From NCBI GenBank assembly GCA_036320915.1, contig JAXBDG010000016.1:62001-126000 (forward strand): a DNA stretch of 64,000 nucleotides. Direction: 5' to 3'. Position 1 is the stretch's first letter, and every line of letters starts with the position of its first letter. A model generated the notes under the pieces. That model saw only the letters and a program-made list of their open reading frames with translations, was not told the DNA's origin and did not search any database. The DNA is from Linnemannia elongata. Lineage: Eukaryota; Mortierellomycota; Mortierellomycetes; Mortierellales; Mortierellaceae. This document shows positions 24,095-36,728 of the stretch, piece after piece. Both the position numbers and the translations under genes were made by a program.

Positions 24095-24742
24095 ATGCAC
24101 TACTACAGAGCATCCACGGCCTCCAAGTCCAAGAGTCTCGTCTTCCTTATCCTCATCCTGCTACTCGCAAGCCCACTCCTCCTCCACCACTCGTCCGCCT
24201 CCTCGCAACAAGAGGACAACCAAGATTGGTACGACGATTGGTCCCAAGACCCTTACGCCAATTGTATCTCCTTCCCCTGCCCCGTACCAGAATACCCACC
24301 CGACAACGACTGCACTCTCATCACCGCCATCAACCCAATCACAAACACCACCGAAACCTCAACTTACATGATCACCCACAACCTCCCTGAAGACAGTACA
24401 CAAGAAGCCTGCCTAAAGGTCGTCCCTTACGGCCGACCGGACCGTGAGGGGTGTAACTCGATTGGTTGTCACAGGGGCGATGTCTTTTCGACGCTGGTGC
24501 TTTGCCTATATAACCAAGAGAGGTGTATGAAGAAGTATGGGGTTGGAGAGGGGGAGGCTTGGAGGTGTGGGGACAAGGATTCGAGTGATGGGCCTTGGTT
24601 GGATGAGAATTTGTGTGTTTGTAGTCCTTGTGGTATTGTCTTCAAGCGTGCGCCTCTTGGAACGGCGGAGAGGGAGGCGAAGGCGAAGGCTCTGGTGGAG
24701 GTTGTGGTTGAGAATCACGATGTGTCGGAGGTTGTTTTGTAG
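24095..24742 (+). CDS. Small secreted cysteine-rich protein
   Basis: 215 aa from the ATG at 24095. An in-frame ATG lies 57 bases upstream, but starting at 24095 places a classic signal peptide near the N-terminus: a short basic stretch, then SLVFLILILLLASPLLL (about 16-32). The mature part is acidic at first and has 12 cysteines, the last four close together (CGDK, then LCVCSPC). The Cys-rich and acidic character, small size and signal peptide suggest an extracellular protein stabilised by disulfides. No known domain is recognised and no function is assigned. It follows the bZIP gene on the same strand after 240 bp. AATAAA-type signals lie downstream near 24856. Confidence 0.65.
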   Translation: MHYYRASTASKSKSLVFLILILLLASPLLLHHSSASSQQEDNQDWYDDWSQDPYANCISFPCPVPEYPPDNDCTLITAINPITNTTETSTYMITHNLPEDSTQEACLKVVPYGRPDREGCNSIGCHRGDVFSTLVLCLYNQERCMKKYGVGEGEAWRCGDKDSSDGPWLDENLCVCSPCGIVFKRAPLGTAEREAKAKALVEVVVENHDVSEVVL

Positions 24743-25901
24743 CATCGTAGTTCGCTGGTTTTTTTTACGTTTTTGCGTTTGAGATAGGAAGAACCTAAAA
24801 AAAAAACCATACACGTATCATCATTTCTTTGATGTACTGCTACTAATTCCAGCCAAGAAATAAAACGCGACACAATTTGCTTGAACTATGACAGTTGGGC
24901 CGCATTTTACATCATAACAGGCTTAATAACAAATATACGCGTTTCTTGTCGCCCTCTTATGGTGTATGAGGAGGTGGAGATCCAAACCAAGGGGAGCTCT
25001 GATGCAACAGCAGTGGCAGCAGGAGGTGTCCGCCTTGAGCACCCAACGACGGCATCTATCCTTGCTTTTGCCAGTTTGGGGTTATAGGGAAGGGGAATGG
25101 TGAAGGGTGTGATGAAGTGTGTGATGGAGAATCCCATCGCCCTTTCGTAAATGTAAATTGATACATGAAAAATAACAATGTGTCTCTCAAAACACACACT
25201 AGAACAACCAATCTCATGTGCTGCAAGCGCAAGCGACCATAAAGACATGGCGTCCCGAAGTTATCCATAGCCACTCTTCAAGACCTCCTCGTTTTTACGT
25301 CGATTCTTCACCCTACTTCAACCCTTTCCCAAACTCGAACAAGACCCAGACCTCCAAGGTTGCAACCGTGCTTGACTACCCACCTCCACTCCTCACCAGC
25401 AACAAATGCATCCTCGTCGACAAGTTCATCCCCTGCCTTCACCACCAACAACAACAACACTACCAACTACCAGTACGACAAGGACACTCTGTCGAAAACT
25501 CATCCCGGTCTTAAAACCGAACCTTAAGGAGGTGCAGCAATTTTTGCTGTAATGACACATTAGTCAAAGGTGCTCGGAATTTCTGATTACGATATGGACG
25601 AGCTGCTTGTGGGCAAGAATATGATCGTGAACCTTATGTATGTGGTGGATACAGGAAGCATGCTAGGACAGGATTGTGTCAATGCACGCCTTGTGGGATC
25701 GCGCGTTCAAGCCTTTGGCGGTGGTAGTTCTTTAGTGGATGGACAGTCCTCGTTACGTTGAAGCAAGCAGGATGTGAGAGTACAAATACAAGGTTTATTT
25801 TTTGTCTATGGTAATGGCGGTTAGATGTCCTATGATACATGGTAAAAGAATTAAAGCAAAATAAAAAGAAAAAAGAGAGAAAAGTTGCATTCGAGACGAG
25901 T
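24743..25901. other. Spacer with possible decayed coding fragment
   Basis: On the plus strand one frame from about 25393 to 25761 reads like protein (YDKDTLSKTHPGLKTEP, then SKVLGISDYDMDELLVGKN) but is broken by a TAA at about 25524 and a TAG at about 25561. No start or splice sites repair it. It may be the remains of a gene of unrecognised family. The rest of the spacer shows nothing. Confidence 0.3.
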
Positions 25902-28034
25902 CTACACGTCTTCCATGCCAGCAGCAGCAGCACTCGTCACAGCATCCAAGGTGTCCATGCCCATGGTTGTGCTCGTACCAGCGGCTGCCGAGGTCGAGGT
26001 AGGGAGCAACCCTCCGTACAGCTCCTGTTCTTTAGATCCCTGTGAATCATCACCAATAGAGGCGGCAGCAGCAGGAGGAGGAGGGCTGGTAGAAGTCGAG
26101 CGCCCCAATAGCTGCGACAAGCCAGAGAGCATCAATGGTCCTTGCTTGGATTCAGAAGTAGAAACATTAAAGGGGAGAGGGATAGGAATAGGAGATAACA
26201 GTCCCTCGCCGTTTGCACCCGCCATGGGCGAGGATGTTATCGATGACGACGAGGACGATGGGACAGTTGTCGACTGAGTTTGTCCTGAGACGGTTGAGGC
26301 CACAGCCGCAGCAGTAGTGGGGTTGGCAGTAGTAGAAGGCTCGCTAGCACTGCTGGGTCGGTGCACAGGTGGAGGGGTCACGGCCAACAATCCAGATCGG
26401 GTCGCCCATCGAGCATCCGCTTGCTCCATTTCCGTGTCACTGGTCAGTACGGGAACGTTGAACAGCTTCAAAGGCGAGAATTGAAGTTGAGGCGGCGATT
26501 GAGATTGCGAGAGAGGTGAATTCAAGAGCTGCGAATTATGCATCACATTCGTCGCCGTAGGTGTAGTCGCCATGGCTGTAGTCGCCATGGCTGTAGTCGA
26601 GCGGGTTGGTGTGGTTGCTCTCGCCCCCCCTAGTTGAGATGTGTTGGAGTGGTGGTGGGAGATGGTTTTGACTTTGGTGGGGATAGGGACGGGTGCACTT
26701 GGCGTGGTAGCAAGAATGGTTGTGGTGCTGTTGTTATTGTTGCTCCCATTCTGATTGCGTCGAAAAAATCTTCGTTTTGTTGTCGTGGTTGTTGCAGAAG
26801 AGTTCAACACTGATGCAGTGTCTCCAAACTGAAGAGGAACCGATGATGACAATGCGGTTCCTTGGGTATATGTAGAGCCAGAGGAGGATTGCTGGGATGT
26901 GTTGACAGGGACGCGCTTGCCAAAGAGGCCTCTTCGTTTCATCTGAGGACTCGTCTCGGCCGAAGTGACCGCGTTGCCATCCAGAGGTGCGGGTGAAGAA
27001 CGAGCCGAGTGTACAGCTAATGACGATTGGTGCTGTTGGTGGTGTACATTGCTATTGCTGATATGCGACATGCTGCCAGAGTGCGTCCGATGGTGTCCCA
27101 TGCTCCCGCTGTGGCTGGGTCCGGGAGGACTAGGGGTGATGTTAATGTTGTTGTTGTTATTCCCGCCTCGCTTGAAAATACTTCCGGCCCACTGCTTGGC
27201 CCAACCGACACGCTGTCGGACTGCTCGCTTGGCCATATTGACGTTCATCCGACCAGAATTCTTCATCAGGAACAGCATCGCACAGTTGCTCGCGAACAAG
27301 ACCAGGATGAAAAAGTCAAAGCTGCAGTACCGGACCACCAACGTGTAGGCTGTCAACATCATTAGCGTCTTACGTCTCTGTCTCACAAACGAAGTCTCGC
27401 GCACCACTATATGTATATACAACGGCGGTATCGTTAATACCAATGCTCTCACAACTAACACATGAAGATCCAAGTGCCAAGAAAAGGAAACTTACTAGCT
27501 AAGGTCGTTTTGTTGCCGTTCTTGGGATCAGGTTCTGGGTAAGTCAAGAGGGCAATGAACTGGAAAGGAATGTCCAACCAAGGGTTGGGCTTCGTGTCCT
27601 TGTCCTGACCCTTAGGCTGTGTTGCAGTGTCAGGTCCCTCGATCCAGTTAACGAGCGCGTCCAAAAAGGGAGAGTCTGTTAACCAATTCCATGATCCAGT
27701 AACAGCCTCCAACCCACCATCGATCGAAGCACCATCTCCAAGTGTCCGTGCATCCGCAGCTACAGAGGTCCCTGTGGTTGCTCTTCGTCCTCCTGAAGCA
27801 ACGGCTCCTGGATACGTTTGCTGTCGAAGCTGATGGGTCGATCGCATGTAATAATCCAATCCCAGGACTGACTTGGACTCTTCCAAAAGATCCCCGTCGA
27901 CAATGACCATATCGTCAGAGCTCTCGGATGACAGTTCCTCTGGGCTTACTTCAGGGGTAGGCAGACCAGGATGATGAGGAGCGTCCTGTGACTCACGACT
28001 ATCCTGCGTTGGAACTATTATGGGTTGAGGGCGT

Positions 28035-28085
<51 letters not shown>

Positions 28086-31000
28086 TTGTTGCTCTTGTCC
28101 TGTAGCGCCATGGATGATTGCGATCGACCCTTGAGTGGTTCGTATGAGATATCTTGGGGTTCAATCGTGAAGGAGGGTCGTTTTTGGTGGTGGCGATGGT
28201 ATTCAGATGCAGCAGAGGCGGGTCGGATGGGAGGACTGGACAGTGGGTGCAAGAGTAAGGCGGCGGCGTTGGACTTTGATCGAGGTCGAGGCTCTGTTAG
28301 AGCTCTTGAGGTATTTTGCAGAGAGTTGGTAGAGTTGCGAGGACGTAGTCCAGAACTGTGCAGGTGGTGATGGATTGCGGATGCGTTGGTGAGGTCCTCG
28401 AGAGAGATGGCTCGGCGTAAAGGAGGCCGTGTTTTGTTTTCGGTCGAGTAGGGTTCGATGATCTCCCCATGAGAGAGGAAGGAGGAGTCGGACAGGTACC
28501 CGTCAGCGTCGTGCGAGTGGTCGAGGTCGATGTGGTTATCGAGGTGATCTTGGTCGTCGTCCTGTTGTAACAATCTGTCCTCTGGAGGCGATATTGACAA
28601 CTGTTCAATGGAGAGGAGGACAGAGCAAGAGAGGAACGAGAAGGGTGTTAGCGAGAGCGGATGGAAGACAAAGCAAAGAATTTCGGCTGGGTGGAAATTG
28701 AGAGATTAAAGGAAAAAGAGGTGACGACAGGAAGGATGAAAAACGAAGGGCTTTGTTTGTGCCAATGATGGAGTGGGAAAGTAAAAAAAGAAAGAATGGG
28801 GACCCACAGGTAAATCCCCATCCCAACTATGTCATTTAGTCACTTTTGCCCTTTCTCCCTCTCCTGCACCGCCCCATAAACAGACACCGGCACACACACA
28901 CAGGTACCCACTCTTCATCACATATAGCACACAGCCATAGAATGAGAAGAAGTACAAAGGGACCAGAGTAATTCGGCATTGCGGATATCGGCCCACCCAT
29001 CTTTTGTCACCTTCATTTCATTTCTTTTTCAGGAGACAACTTGATAAGTACGGGAGACAACCCAAAGACAGAGGGGAGAGAAACGGAGCAATTGAGGAGA
29101 ATAATGAAATAAGAGGAGAAAATGATGCAGGAGGTGTGTATGTATCCTATTGTTTGTTGTTTGTACTTATTGTCCGCCATGCGACAGAAAAGGGTTCTCC
29201 CAATTGAGCCATTTATCCAACCGATCGACCAGATCCGATCCGGAGACAGATTCTCATCCTTCATTTCTCACTCTCTTTACTGTTGTCATTGTCCATTGTC
29301 TGTAACTGCTCTCCACTCGTCTCCATTTGTGCCTACTATTCTTGTTATCACCACAGGATGAATCTTTTGTCATAGCAACGATTCCCATCATTCCAGCCCA
29401 CAAGCTTCCTTTGGCTTGCGCTGCTTTTTGTCTAATGTTGTTTGCGCAATAGGTCGTCCCAATGTATCAACTTACGACGCTGTGGTGCTGAAAGGTAGAT
29501 TTGAGCCAGGTAGAGATCTTTTTGGAGGTGATCTTGCCCTGGATAGTGACCTTGGCCATCCTGGAAAGGAAGTCGAGTTCCTCTTGAAGTACTTCTTCTG
29601 AATCTCCCTCAGCGACTAATGAATGTATCATGAGAGAGAAAAACGGTCAATGGGGTAAGTAAGGAAGCATGTGCGCGCGCATGTGCATGCGTGTGGGTGA
29701 ATGCATGCGGGGTATGAGCGTGAAGGGGCATGAAGGGAGGATGCAGGTAGGTTTTCTAGTTGTTCTGCAGCGGCTTGAAATTAATGGAGGCACAAGGTGT
29801 TGAAGATAACATATGACAGTAAAGTGACACAAAGAAGAAATGAGGGTTACAAATGCACTGCGTGAGAATTGGGTTGGAGTGAGGGGGGATAAACAGTTTT
29901 GGCAGCAGCCAAGTGGGATGAGGAGGTGAGGGATGAAAGTGGTATGTTGTGGATGTAACAGAGCACCCATTCTTCTTTTCCCCCGCAGAGAGAAAAAATA
30001 GAGGAACACTCTAAGAAAATAAGAGAGCACTCAGCAACAAACGATAAAAAAAAAAAGGTTTTGCTGTATTAGGCGTGTTCTCTCGAACGAAGAGAACGGT
30101 CGAGAAGAAGAAAGAAGAGGAAGAGGGACAGTATGGGTAAACAGGTTTTTACATGGGTGCAGTATGCCGTGAATGTCCAATTAGGACTCACATCTACTCC
30201 AATAGAACGCAAAGAGTAAAAATACCTCAAAGACACACACGCACACAACTATGAAATTAATAAACAACCCACTGCGACTTGTTGGGAAAGAGAAAAGAGA
30301 AAGATGAACATGCAAACAAATCGATTGCTTCTTCCTCCTCTTCTTCTTTACGTTGTGAAAAATACATCATGTCCATGCTTGCATGGTCAAGTTGCAGAAA
30401 AAACAGCGCTGAGAAGGTGGCTGGTCATCCTATTGACAATGATGAGTGCATGGTTCACGTTACACGGCCACTTGTTCAATGGAAAAAGGCACACGGGGAG
30501 AAAAAGAGGAGTTGGTGGTGGTTGTTCTTCTACTTCTCTCTCTTTTTTTTTTTTTTTTCACTCTCAGGTGCTCCCGATCACATTGCATTTCTGCTCCTTT
30601 TTTTCCTTTCTTGTGCTCATTTGCTCGTTGCTCGTTGCTCCTTTTGCTGTCGTTGCTGTTTCTTCCTGTCTGTTGTCGTGTTGCGCCTTTTGGGCTTTTG
30701 GCCGTGGAAGAGATGGAGATGTGCAATTGATGTCTGTGTGTGCTTTTAAGGTGTATGTGTGGTTGTTTGTTGGTCATTGTCGCTTCTCTCTCCTAAGCAG
30801 GCTGTCCGGTTTTTGTTGCTCTCTTGCCTCGATTCGTTCACGGCTGTCAAAGCCGAAAATAAATTCTATGCAATACACTCAACAAATCTCTCGACTCAAT
30901 ACATCCCACACGCACACTCCCTTTCGCTTGTTCACTCTGCTCGGCAGGCATGTACGTCGGAGACATTCTTGGTCAGCCACACGCACATCCTGATAGGCAC

Positions 31001-31501
31001 TCACACTCACACACTCACACTCACGTACACCCATGTCATGAATGTCTCATCAAGTGAAGAGACGCCCAAAAACAGCCAGCCAGCCCTGACCTCATACTTT
31101 GATAGGGCTGAGTGACATAGGTGTCGTCCAGCGTGGGGCTGAGGGTGGTGGTTGGATGAAGAGGTATTTTTGGCAAAACCAAGATATTTTTCCTTTAGGG
31201 TGCATTAGAAGAAATGAAAGAAAGGTTTTGTCCAGGGTGTAATGTTGTCGTTGTTTGTTGCAGTTGTTTGTTGTTCATACTCCCGAGAAAGAGAAGAGAG
31301 GAAAGAGGAGGGAAGAGGTAGAAGAACAAGAAGAATAGAAAGGTTACCTCGGTAGTGAGGGAATCCGCGGGTGATGATGCGGTAGTTGTTTTTGGCGAGA
31401 CGAGGGTGCCGCTGGAGGACGAGGTAGTCGGTCTCTGCGACGGTGTTCCATACGGATCTGCCGCGCAGGAGCACCCCGACCAGTCTCGGGTGCACAACCA
31501 T
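25902..31501 (-). CDS. Large uncharacterised membrane protein, four exons with a 1.7-kb intron
   Basis: Exons 31501-31348, 29615-29476, 28600-27496 and 27454-25902 join in phases 1, 0 and 1 to give 983 aa. Introns are 1,732, 875 and 41 bp; the last could be 50 bp with an alternative in-phase acceptor. The 28600-27496 piece has no ATG start and begins exactly at an acceptor (GAACAG), which is why I extended the gene upstream. The N-terminus (MVVHPRLVGVLLRGRSVWNT) and exon 2 (DFLSRMAKVTIQGKITSKK) are compact. Residues about 110-400 are Ser/Asn/His-rich. Hydrophobic segments lie at about 467-485 (LVLTIPPLYIHIVV) and 498-535 (FDFFILVLFASNCAMLFLM). The C-terminal 430 residues are Ser/Thr/Pro-rich. 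Two or three membrane segments with long disordered arms are predicted by eye. Family not recognised. Confidence 0.6.
28035..28092 (-). repeat. Coding hexanucleotide repeat (Asn-Ser)n
   Basis: About nine copies of a six-base unit (ttgctg on the plus strand) inside the 25902-31501 gene. On the coding strand it specifies alternating Asn and Ser. Such tracts vary by slippage in steps of two residues without breaking the frame. Confidence 0.8.
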
Positions 31502-32153
31502 CTGATAGGTTCAGTTGTGTGTGTAAGAGTGTCGGTTGTTACGAGTGAGGAAAAAGAGAGAGGGAGAGAGAGTGTGTATATGTATGTGTGAAGAGTGACA
31601 AGTGAAGGGAATGAGTGTCGAGGAAGGGAGAGAGGGAGGGTGAATGCAGGAAAAAAGTAGGAGAAGGAAGGTAGGAGTGAAAGAGAGGGGGAGAGATAGA
31701 GAGAGAAAGAGTAAAGGGAAAAGAGAGAAAGAGACAGAAAGAGTGAGGGAGAGGGACGATGGACTAGAGCATGGTCGGTGAAGTGAGAGAGTGAGAGAGA
31801 GAGAGAGAGGGATGTGTGATGAAAGGAGAGGGATCCGTATGTCAGGGATTGAATGAGAGAAAGGAACGATGGATGAGTGAAGAGAAGAAAAGAGAGTTAA
31901 AAAAAGGTGATGATGGTGGCGGCAAACGAGGAGCATTTTTCCTTTAAACTCCCAACTCACTGCCGTCCATTAATGCGTATTTTATTGGCCTTGTTGCAGT
32001 GAGACAGAGAATGAGAGAGAGAGAGAGAGAGAGAGCGGTGATCGCTCTAGACCGAACTACGCGTAGAACATGGAAAAATATCCACCCATTGCCCTTTTGC
32101 CACTAATACCATTGAACAACCCTTAACCTTCCTTATTCACTTTTTTATTTATT
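31502..32153. other. Promoter and leader region, GA-rich
   Basis: The plus strand is strongly GA-rich from about 31550 to 31830 and again at 32005-32034, so the minus-strand gene starting at 31501 has a CT-rich leader. No protein-coding frame is credible here; those present are translations of the repeat. Confidence 0.5.
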
Positions 32154-35100
32154 TTACTCTGAATGCCAAACGCTTCCTACACCACCATCACCAGTACCCT
32201 CAACGCTCGTAATCCACTGCTCAGGAGCCTTCCTCAAACTCCCCCCACCTGCACCAGCAGCACCAGCCGGTGTGCCCTGCCTGCTGTCACCACTACCAAC
32301 CGGCATCACCCAATCTTTCGCATGCGTCCCCGCCACCACTGCTGGTACCTTCGGAGCCTTGGGCGAAGGTGAAGCCTCCACATGAACGGCGCCATAAACA
32401 ATCGCCCCCATGATAACAATCGACATCAATATCGTCAGATAGAATCGACAGAACTCGGCCGCCATACAGACGCGATGGACATCCTGGGCCGTCATCCGTC
32501 GTCGGATAACTAATGGAAGGTATCGATGCAAAGCTGCGGATTCTTGTTCTCGCTGACGTTGTTGACTTCGGAGCCACCGTTCTCGACGGAGTCGACGACG
32601 GCGCGCGCGGCGGGATTCTAGTGGCGCTTGGTTTTCGTGGGTGTTGTGTGGACGTGAGGTGGTATTGGTGGTGGTGGTGGTATCGATTGTGGTGAGCGTG
32701 CGGGGGTGTGGGGTGCAGAACGTGAAAAAGTACAACCAATCCCGGACCCCCCACCGCGGCGTTGATCCTCTTCCGCCTCCAGTATGTCCTCGATGCCGTC
32801 TCCTGGACCCCTCCCTACCATCATGATCAGACCCAAACCTCTCATCTTCATCCTCATCATCACTACTGTCACTCTCTTCACTGGAATAGTAAGGCCCATC
32901 ATAGTCCAAAGGCAACTCTTCGCCCTCCTCATCGGACGAAGAGGCGTATGAGTACTCGGACGAGTCATAGTCCTCCCTTAGGAATCGCTCCTCCAGCACT
33001 TGCCATCGTTTCTCCTCCTCCTCTCGTGTTTCCTTGCTTCTCTCGACGGCTTTTTGTACCACAGGCGGCGCAGGTGGGGTGGGTTGGTTGCGTTGTAGGG
33101 ATGTGGGTGAAATTCCGCGTTCTGCTACTGCAACGGCCTTCTCGTCCATGGTATTGACATCGATATCGTGGTCGCTGATAGTGTTGTTGCCGCGACTGAC
33201 CTCCAGGTTGTCGTCGTTGTCGTCGTCAAATCTCCCGCGCTTCTCATCTACAACCAAATCCTCACCAATGGCACCCGCGATGCTCTCTGTACTACTACTA
33301 CTACTGCTGCTGGTAATACTGCTACTAGTCACAAAAGCAGTGGTCGATTCACTAGAAGGCGGAAGTGGCGGTCGAGTTCCCGCTTCTACAGTTGCTCCCG
33401 ATGTACTGAAACCCGTCGTCGTCGTTATTGTCGTTGCTACGGTGGCGTTTCCAGTATCATTTTGCTGACGTCGATGAGGGGACATCCATGCCATCCACGA
33501 CGACCGTCCAGCCGACCGAGTCCCTCGTCCTCCTCCACCCTCCTCCATCGCCGACACATCCACCTCCCTATGCGCTCTCTCCCTTTCCTGCTGTTGCTGC
33601 CTCTGTAACTCCTCTTCCTGCATCCGCGCCCTCTGCTCCCTCATCTGCTCCTCCACCCCTCTTCCTCCACCAGAACCGTTCGTAACGACAATTGCCGTCG
33701 CAGGACAAGTGATCCTATTCGCCCTCGCCACCCGATCCTCAAAATCCTCACGACTCAAGTTTCGCAAGAACAGTCTCTGGAACGAAGGGAAGAGTAGGAA
33801 ATCCTTGCTATTCCCGATCATGACTGCGACGCGGTCTCCATGCTTTACAGGCACCCAGTGGCAGCCTGCTGTGTTTTTAGGTAGTCCTGCTTGTGTTGTT
33901 TCTGTGGTGGTTGTGGTTGTGGACGGGATATCGGTGGCGGGGTTGGATGTTGTCGCGTCAGGTTTGGAAGAAGGATGGACGTGAGAGTAGATGGACGTAC
34001 CGCCAAACAGTTTCGCAACTGGTGCTGGGAGTGTAGAGATTGCAAAGGGGGATAGCTTCGTGCTCGGCATATGGAACGGTTGAGGGTCTGGATCCCACCA
34101 TGGCAGAAACGAGAATCCTCCTCCTCCTGCTTCCCCTGTCTCTGGCGCTGCTGCTGCTGAAGACGCTACTGAGGCAGATGTTGGGGATTGTGATGAAAGA
34201 GCAGTAGCAGTGATAGAGTGCACTCTTGCAAGGCGTCTCTTCCACTTTTTGCTCATACGTCCTCCTCGTCGCCCAGAGAGCCGTCCTGGCAAGTGCATTT
34301 TGTTTCCTGCCTTTTTGATCGTCTCAGCATCACTCTGCTCCTGTTGTTGGTCCTGCTTATAGTCCTGATTCTGGTGTAGGCAAACATCTTTCAACTCGAT
34401 ATCATCCAATACCGCTGACGCTTGAGCCGTCAAAGACCGATATAGACCAGCATCAAGAGTATTATTATTGTTAGCGACCATCGTCCCGTACCAAGATCTC
34501 CCATTTTCAACAGCGAAAACGACGACTCAGACATGGACATCTTCTCACCTTGGTGCCGAGCATCCATATCCGTCAACGACGGCGATGACGACGAACGGCT
34601 CCTGACTCGTCGTGGTAACCGCAACCCACGCTCCGAGGGTTCCAACAGTGTAATATCCTTACCCAACTTCAACCGCATCATCCTCCTCCCTGCCCTTTTT
34701 CGCCTTCCCAATCCATTGACCGTATTTCTTTGATCCTCGGCAGTCTCCGCTTCGGCAGCAAAAGTAGCCTGAGAACGATTCCACCGTCGCCAATCCATCT
34801 CATGTTGCATCTCCAATTCCAGATTGACAATCCTGCCTTGCCGCCATCGCTCCTTCCGAAGCTCCTTCTCCAACTGCACCTTCTCTTCCTCCCCCTTCTC
34901 CACTCCATATCCTTTCTCTCCTCCACCATCTCCTGTCTTCTCCACTGCATGCTCCTGGTGTTGGCGGTGCTGATGATGTTGGTGCACCAAAGAATGAAAC
35001 CCCTGCACACCCGCCGGTCGAGTGGCCATAGCCCAGGGCTCATGCCACCACCCTCCTTTTCCCGGTTCAAGGACCACAAAAAAGGTAGGCTCCCCCTCAA

Positions 35101-36055
35101 TTTCTGTGTTTGTGAGCGGGTTCCGGAAGGCGCGGTTTTGGATCAATGAGTGGACATAACGCGGAATTCTTTTCTTTTTCGTTTGTTGACGCTGTTGGTG
35201 ATGGGGAAGAGAGGGTTGTGAGTGCGAGGGTGGATGTTGTTGGGTGAGAGGGATGAGTGTGCTGGTGCTGTTGTTGTTGCTGTTGTTGTTGTTGTTGCTG
35301 TTGTCTATGGGGATGGGGATCACGACCGAATCTCTGGGACGTTGACGGTCCTGTTCCAGCTGCCGCCTTATCTCATCCCCTTCCTCCTCCTCATCATCCC
35401 CCTCACTCTCACCCTTCTCATCATCAGAGCTCTCTCCAAATCCCTCAAAGAACCCTGGTAAACACATCTTCAACGACCGGGACCGAACTCTCTGCGTCTG
35501 AAACAGCAACCTCAATAAATGCTGAGCATGATAGTAATCCGAATGCTTTGGCGGATCTGGCACCGTACACCCACATGCGCACCCTTGTGGTGTTGTCTGT
35601 AAGCGTGCCAGGATTAGGGATATGGGATCTCCTATAGAAGGTGGTGGTGTTTGTGGTTTGGGGGGGGGGGGGGGGGGGGGGGGGGGGAGAAATAAGGATC
35701 AATCCACTTATGTTAGATACGAGAAAAAAACAGGTGGGGACCAAAAAAAAGTGTAAGCAAGGGAAATATACAAAGGGTAGAGAATGGACCCTGTAAACTT
35801 ACCGGCAATGTTGGTGGTCCGCTCTTTCATATCCTCCCTTTCTTCTCCTACTTTTTCTAATTCTTGACCACCACCCTTCTCGTCCCCTCCTTGCTTCTGT
35901 CTAGGATCAGGGCGTACATACGTCGAAAGAGGTTCAAGAGTCAAGGGATCGAGTGTCGAGAGAGGGATGCTCCCAAGCCATCGATTCGTCGGTGTCACAA
36001 AGTGGATCTGCCCACCAGTTGGCGTTCCTGGTGTTGAAGTCAGATTTGGATCCAT
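32154..36055 (-). CDS. Large uncharacterised single-pass membrane protein, three exons
   Basis: Exons 36055-35803, 35631-34492 and 34414-32154 join in phase 1 at both junctions, giving 1217 aa; introns are 171 and 76 bp, the second with a clear GCTAAC branch site. The N-terminus (GGQIHFVTPTNRWLGSIPLS) and the segment after the first junction (GDPISLILARLQTTPQGC, then SDYYHAQHLLRLLFQTQ) look folded. A middle segment (RIPRYVHSLIQNRAFRNPL) and a later one (VAVMIGNSKDFLLFPSFQRL) also look conserved. The rest is Ser/Asn/Gln/Glu-rich. One strong membrane helix lies near the C-terminus (FYLTILMSIVIMGAIVYGAV, about 1115-1138), followed by a Gly/Pro/Ala-rich tail of about 80 residues. I do not recognise the family. 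It precedes pyruvate carboxylase on the same strand with no sign of a shared function. Confidence 0.6.
35660..35687. repeat. G28/C28 homopolymer in an intron
   Basis: Run of 28 G on the plus strand, lying inside the first intron of the 32154-36055 gene. On the coding strand it is C28, ending about 28 bases before the CTATAG acceptor, where a polypyrimidine tract would sit. Confidence 0.85.
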
Positions 36056-36728
36056 TGTAGTCGTTGCTGTATTAGTAGCGTGTTGAGTGTGAGAGGACAG
36101 AGAAGGATGGGGTATATGATTTGAGGAAAGATAATGAAAAAGAGTTCGACTAGATAAGGAAAGGAGAGGAAAAAGAAATAAGATGATGAGGTGTGGATGA
36201 AGTGAAGAAAGGTGCGTGAACAGCAGAGTGGGAATAATCGAGCAGTAAGAAAAGAAATAAGAAAGAGTAAAAAAGAAAAAAGACCGACAACGACATCACC
36301 TCGATATTCGATATGCCCATCCCCTTCCCCTCTCTCTCACACACACTCGCAATAAAATTCCATGCAGCCCCGATTGTACGCCCTATGGCATTGATAAAAT
36401 ACGTGATTGAGTGGTTCTCTCGCTATGCATGTTTCCCGATTCCGCTTCTCCCGGACGCGTTCTTTTTTTTTTTTTTCACGGCCCCCTAGTTTTTTTTTTC
36501 TTTCCTGCTTCACTTTTTGGACACATAGATACAAACGCAAGCTACTTTTCGAGATGGACGACTCGACGACATCATCTTCTTCTTTTTGTTGCATCAAACA
36601 TCAACACTAAATCATTACTCTCCCCCCTTGCATCAGATAAACGAAGTGAGAACTTTAATAACAGATGAAATAATAATGATTCGGTATGATGCTTTTCTGC
36701 TCCTCCTCTCTCCTCCCTCCCAGACGGC
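36056..36728. other. Intergenic spacer
   Basis: Between the 5' end of the 1217-aa gene and the 3' end of pyruvate carboxylase. The part next to 36055 is GA-rich on the plus strand (CT-rich leader for the minus-strand gene). T-rich runs lie at about 36463-36476 and 36490-36499. No gene is supported. Confidence 0.5.

Noticed and set aside
31511..31960. 149-codon Ser/Leu-rich frame
   Set aside because: It is the translation of a CT-rich repeat tract.
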